Part shown: positions 60,691-64,000 of the stretch, piece after piece
How positions within the stretch are numbered: the stretch's first letter is position 1
Layout: every line of letters begins with the position of its first letter
NCBI GenBank assembly: GCA_022606425.2
Contig: JAHDVF020001331.1
Location: forward strand, 62,001-126,000
Origin: Lepidostoma basale
Lineage: Eukaryota; Arthropoda; Insecta; Trichoptera; Lepidostomatidae
Length of the DNA stretch: 64,000 nucleotides
Reading direction: 5' to 3'
Program-made: the position numbers and the translations under genes
Notes under the pieces: generated by a model
The model's database searches: none
What the model was told of the DNA's origin: nothing
The model's input: the letters and a program-made list of their open reading frames with translations, nothing else

Positions 60691-61411
60691 TATTTATATA
60701 TTTTTTTAAATCCACAACAATTAACAAAAAATTAAACCTAGCTTTCCCTTCTTCATTAATGGTTTATTTCATTCCACAAAATATTGCGTAAAATATAATA
60801 TTATTTTTCTTTAACTTATAACTACAATTATTGTTCACGTAATATACAAAATCAAAGCACTTTTGAGGTGATTAATTTATAAAAATGGCGCTTTAGAAAT
60901 TAGACAGCCATTAGTATTTTTTTAAATAAACAAAAAAATGCAAAAAAGTAAACCATATATTTGCGGGATTCAGCGCGACAGTGTACTTCCGCGAAAGACC
61001 GCCGGAAGAGACATAACAAACATAACAAATGATCTAAATGACTAATTTCTCTTCCGGTAAATGTGTCCGGGGCAATTCTAGTCCGGAATTACCCTTATCG
61101 GTGCGGGGGTGGCCGGGGGAGGTGGCGACAGGGGGCGAGACGTTACAGAAAGAATAATTATTATCCTCTCTGCTACATTCGTCCCAAATGGATCGTGGGC
61201 TGTTAAGACGCAGTTGAGTCATCACAAAGTGATACTTGGATAATTGAAAGAACACAGAAAGATGTATGAAAGTAGATGCAAGCTACAATTATATTGGGTG
61301 AGTTTTTTTAAGACTTTATACCATTACGTAGTAAATACAAAACTGTTATAATATTAAAGTTATCTTCCTTAAGAATAATAATTTTGTTATTTGAAATTAC
61401 TTGGTAGAACA
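60691..61411. other. Intronic DNA with GC-rich block 60960-61230
   Basis: The block is unique here. A 73-codon minus frame lacks motifs. Possibly conserved non-coding. Confidence 0.3.
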
Positions 61412-62015
61412 AACTAACTAATTAACCATCACGTCGTCTCGCCGAAGGGCTATGGCGGTACTTCCCTAGAAGCCCAGAAGCCCGGCTTGCGTAAGAAATT
61501 TTGAATCAAAACCTCTTCTGGCTTACAGAGGTTCAGCTCTTGTAGCTATTCCTCTTACATCTTATGGGAATATTGTTGGATGGTGATTTGGTGGGCTGTT
61601 GGTTTATGCGGGGGCATGATTACTTAGATTTGGGGGTTTTGATTCAAAATTTCTTACTCAAGCCGGGCTTCTGGGCTTCTATGGGTGTACCGCCACTGCC
61701 GAAGGGGCAGGCAGAAAGAACTAACTAATCATCACACTTTTCTTTCCTGACATATTTATCTCGCTTCCTCAACATTCACACATCGTGTCATGCACGCGCG
61801 TCGATTTCTCTGACTCCTCACGTGGCCGACATTCAATATTTGATTTATTTGATCGTGTCCCGTTTTCATCGGTCTACCTCTATTTCTTGTTTCCATTTAC
61901 ATCGTTAGCATATAATTTTTACCATTCTTTCCATGTGTCCAAAACATCTTAATGATCCTTATATTATTTTGTTCATAACATCATCATTCGCACCGCGTTC
62001 ACTTCTTATATTTGT
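61412..62015 (-). pseudogene. RTE-A copy carrying a hAT MITE
   Basis: CTAACTAATTAACCATCACG tail at left, the MITE at 61450-61698, then a partly duplicated terminus and MNVEEARstop, RKTWHDQ-like, VKNYMLTMstop and KCFGHMER text to SERGANDDVMNK. Confidence 0.75.
61450..61698. mobile_element. hAT MITE, 249 bp, 8-bp target duplication
   Basis: Inverted termini of ~60 bp beginning CAGTGGCGGTAC (right) and CTATGGCGGTAC (left), sharing TAGAAGCCCAGAAGCCCGGC. CCGAAGGG directly repeats at 61442-61449 and 61699-61706, and is itself part of the RTE-A 3' end. No ORF. Confidence 0.9.
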
Positions 62016-62017
62016 GT

Positions 62018-62330
62018 GAAACAACTGTGTATGATAGTGTATCGAATGAAAATATAAGAAGTGAACACACACAAAATAATGAAAGGATCATTAAGATGGT
62101 TTGGACACATTGAAATAATAAATGAAGAAAGAATGCTGAAAAAGCATACGTTAATGATGTCAACGGAACTAGAAATAGAAAAAGAGCAAGGAAAACGTGG
62201 CACGGTAAAATAAATCAAATATTGAATGTGGGCCAAGTGAGAAATCGACATGCTTGCAAGACATGATAAAATAACATTTGGCAGTCCATTATTTCTTCCT
62301 ACCTCTTCAGGGAGACGCCTTTATGGTTTT
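62018..62330 (+). pseudogene. RTE-A fragment head-to-head with the previous copy
   Basis: VYDSVSNENIRSEHTQNNERI-like start, RWFGHIEIINEERMLKK, NRKRARKTWHGKINQILNVG, a short deletion and a decayed terminus. Confidence 0.75.
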
Positions 62331-62799
62331 TAAATAACTTTTTTATATTGTATTTCCAAAGAGAGATTTCTATATAAAAAAAAAAAAAAACAGTATGAAA
62401 GACTTTTTTTCGGATGGGCGAACTCAAATTAATTACTTTTATTTGAAAACGGGTCAATTAAAAAAAAGTTGAAAAAATTATGTATCTAAGTAATACAAAG
62501 TGTTTTCTAAGGTTGTTATAGTTGGGGTGGCAGAGGGGGCGACATTTATTTGAGTGTATAGTTTGGGGGTGAAACGGGAAAGAGGGCGAAACTCGGTTGG
62601 CAACAGTGTTGTCAGGCTGAATGGAAATATTCGGGGGTAGGCGAAACGACGGGGTAGGTCTCTCAAATCAAGATCAAATAAATATTAAAAAAATATTGTA
62701 TACTCGTCATCAGTTTCTTTTGTGGGTTCACATATCAATAACTAAAAAGATTATTCACACTTTATTACATATGGTAATTTATATGAATAAAAGTCTGGT
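62331..62799. other. Intronic DNA
   Basis: G-rich on plus at 62520-62660, unique here; no supported frame. Confidence 0.3.
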
Positions 62800-62940
62800 A
62801 TTTGCAAGAAAGAAATATAAGGTGGATGAATGTGTCAGAAATACAATTAAGATAGGGTCATTATGATTTTGTTGGGCATATAAAGATGCCAGTGCACAGT
62901 AAAGTTCTAGTGCCTACCCTTATGTATGCGTGTAAGTAAA
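62800..62940 (+). mobile_element. Degenerate RTE-A fragment
   Basis: ECVRNTIKIGSLstopFCWAYK followed by MPVHSKVLVPTLMYACK, segments in rearranged order. Confidence 0.5.
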
Positions 62941-63415
62941 CTTTGGAGTTTATTTATTTATTCCATTTATTTATTTAAACATATCAAAAGCATCACAAAA
63001 CTACATTCCTAAACACCAATGATACATAATATTTTTAACAAAAAGTTTGAGATACAATAGTAAATAACACATAATGAAATAATATGGTGAACTCACAATT
63101 ATAACAATGACAGAGACAGCGCCTCCCTCAGGTCAACTGCACTATCACTAAACACGTCCACCTCCGAGGTGACACGATTTAGCAAAGATATTGCTCTACC
63201 TACCGGCATAACCATTGGTTCTGCATCGTGGAAGATTAAACAATCTATGGCCCCTTTGTCGAAGATAATTATCTTGGACGAACAGACCTACATCACTCAG
63301 AATTTCCGAGTTGTGTATACAATCGCAAGAAATCAGTCGAAAGAAATGAACACCCAAGTGAATGTCCCATCTCCTCTCGAGTGACTGGTAGTCCAGCATC
63401 CCTAGTATGATATGT
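62941..63415 (-). pseudogene. Second J-like LINE, C-terminal fragment
   Basis: 74-codon frame LGMLDYQSLERRWDIHLGVH, DVGLFVQDNYLRQRGHRLFN, LPRCRTNGYAGR, then (frameshifted) ISLLNRVTSEVDVFSDSAVD to a long AT-rich 3' UTR and (AAAT)n tail. Homologous to the J C-terminus but a different family. Confidence 0.78.
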
Positions 63416-63536
63416 GTCACGATGTGTGAATGTAGAAGCGTGATAGTTACGTCCGGATAGAACAGTGTGGCGGTCCATCCTCTCTGCCTATCCCTTCGAG
63501 GAAACGACGTGATGGTTAGATAGTTAATTAGTTATA
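63416..63536 (+). mobile_element. RTE-A 3' fragment
   Basis: CVTMCECRSVIV-like text, TGTGGCGGTCCATCCTCTCT to GACGTGATGGTTAG. Confidence 0.7.
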
Positions 63537-63569
63537 CAAGCTGCAAGCCGTGAAATATTCACGGAAGTA

Positions 63570-63692
63570 AAAATTATGCGTTCCTGGTATTGTATATTTA
63601 TTATGTTTTACCTGTACTCAATAGATGCCTTAAACTATAAAAAATGTTTGTAATGTCTTTTGAGAAAATAAACTGATTTGATTAATGATTAT
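63570..63692 (+). mobile_element. J LINE 3' UTR end
   Basis: ATGCGTTCCTGGTATTGTAT, AATAGATGCCTTAAACTAT, AATAAACTGATTTGATT. Confidence 0.75.
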
Positions 63693-63739
63693 TATTCGAT
63701 TTTCTACCCCTTTTAAACTTGGTTCCACTATACAATGTA

Positions 63740-63842
63740 ATCAATGAATGAATGTAGAGAGGAAGTGAGAGAAGTATGTTAGGAAAGAGCAGTGTGGCAG
63801 TCCATTATTTTGCCTACCCCTACGGAGAGACGGCGTGATACC
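63740..63842 (+). mobile_element. RTE-A 3' fragment
   Basis: ECREEVREVCstopERAVWQSI and the GGAGAGACGGCGTGATA terminus without a TTAG tail. Confidence 0.7.
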
Positions 63843-64000
63843 CATATAAAAATATGAGCAATCATTACATTAAAGTTTATAAAAGTATACTTGATTGATT
63901 TGCTTGTTTGATTTTGGCTGTAGCGCCTTATGTAGACAGCAAAAACCCTGTTCCCTTTGGCATTTAGTGTTTCAATAACTATTTTATGTGCTGAATATAT

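Overview
This looks like intronic DNA of an insect. It is AT-rich and packed with transposons, with splice-bounded exons, tRNA-headed SINEs, non-LTR retrotransposon debris typical of insects, and mariner and hAT fragments. There is no prokaryotic gene order. A beetle or moth fits the repeat types, but the order cannot be fixed from sequence alone.

Host gene. Three exons on the minus strand (43378-43461, 25098-25260, 23029-23174) have consensus splice sites and compatible phases. They encode a Ser/Gly/His-rich linker that runs into the first Cys-x2-Cys of a C2H2 zinc finger whose wording matches the rotund/squeeze family of transcription factors. The remaining fingers and the 5' end lie outside, so nearly all of the window is intron (about 1.9 kb, 18.1 kb, and at least 20 kb on each outer side).

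Mobile DNA. (1) RTE-A: dozens of 5'-truncated RTE-type fragments that keep only the C-terminal part of reverse transcriptase and end in (TTAG)n, or (TTG)n in subfamily A2. (2) RTE-B, with a (GAA)n tail, plus single fragments of five other RTE-like lineages (C to G). (3) J, a CR1/Jockey-type LINE with a (TTTGA)n tail. (4) S1, a tRNA-derived SINE with an (AAT)n tail. (5) S2, a retroposon whose last ~60 bp are those of RTE-A. (6) Cut-and-paste relics: a deleted mariner, two hAT-like MITEs, a pogo/Tigger-like end and long inverted-repeat elements (M). Nesting with target duplications is common.

Most unusual content: at least 25 hammerhead-ribozyme-like motifs or remnants in several diverged families (H1-H7). 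Several keep the whole core (CUGANGA, stem-loop II, GAAA, self-complementary stem III, cleavable UH). Most come as inverted pairs with their 5' boxes facing each other. This is the architecture expected of terminal repeats of Penelope-like elements or of small retrozymes. No Penelope RT or GIY-YIG ORF is visible, so they are likely non-autonomous. Some families carry changes in the canonical core, an extra base after A9, or apparent compensatory changes.

Layout: 1-5.2 kb S1, RTE-B, H2, S2, J; 5.6-12.7 kb RTE-A/B copies with nested S1 and J; 13.5-15.1 kb an H1 foldback split by RTE-A, with S2 beside it; 16-22.9 kb A2, H3, H4, H1 pairs; 23-25.3 kb two exons with the M1 foldback between; 27-31 kb J copies; 32-35.3 kb mariner and the densest ribozyme cluster; 36-41.2 kb RTE-B with a YADD box, a recent RTE-A copy, nested RTE-D, a minisatellite; 41.6-43.5 kb duplicated H2 units and an exon; 44-64 kb more RTE-A, S2, H2/H3/H4, MITEs and J.
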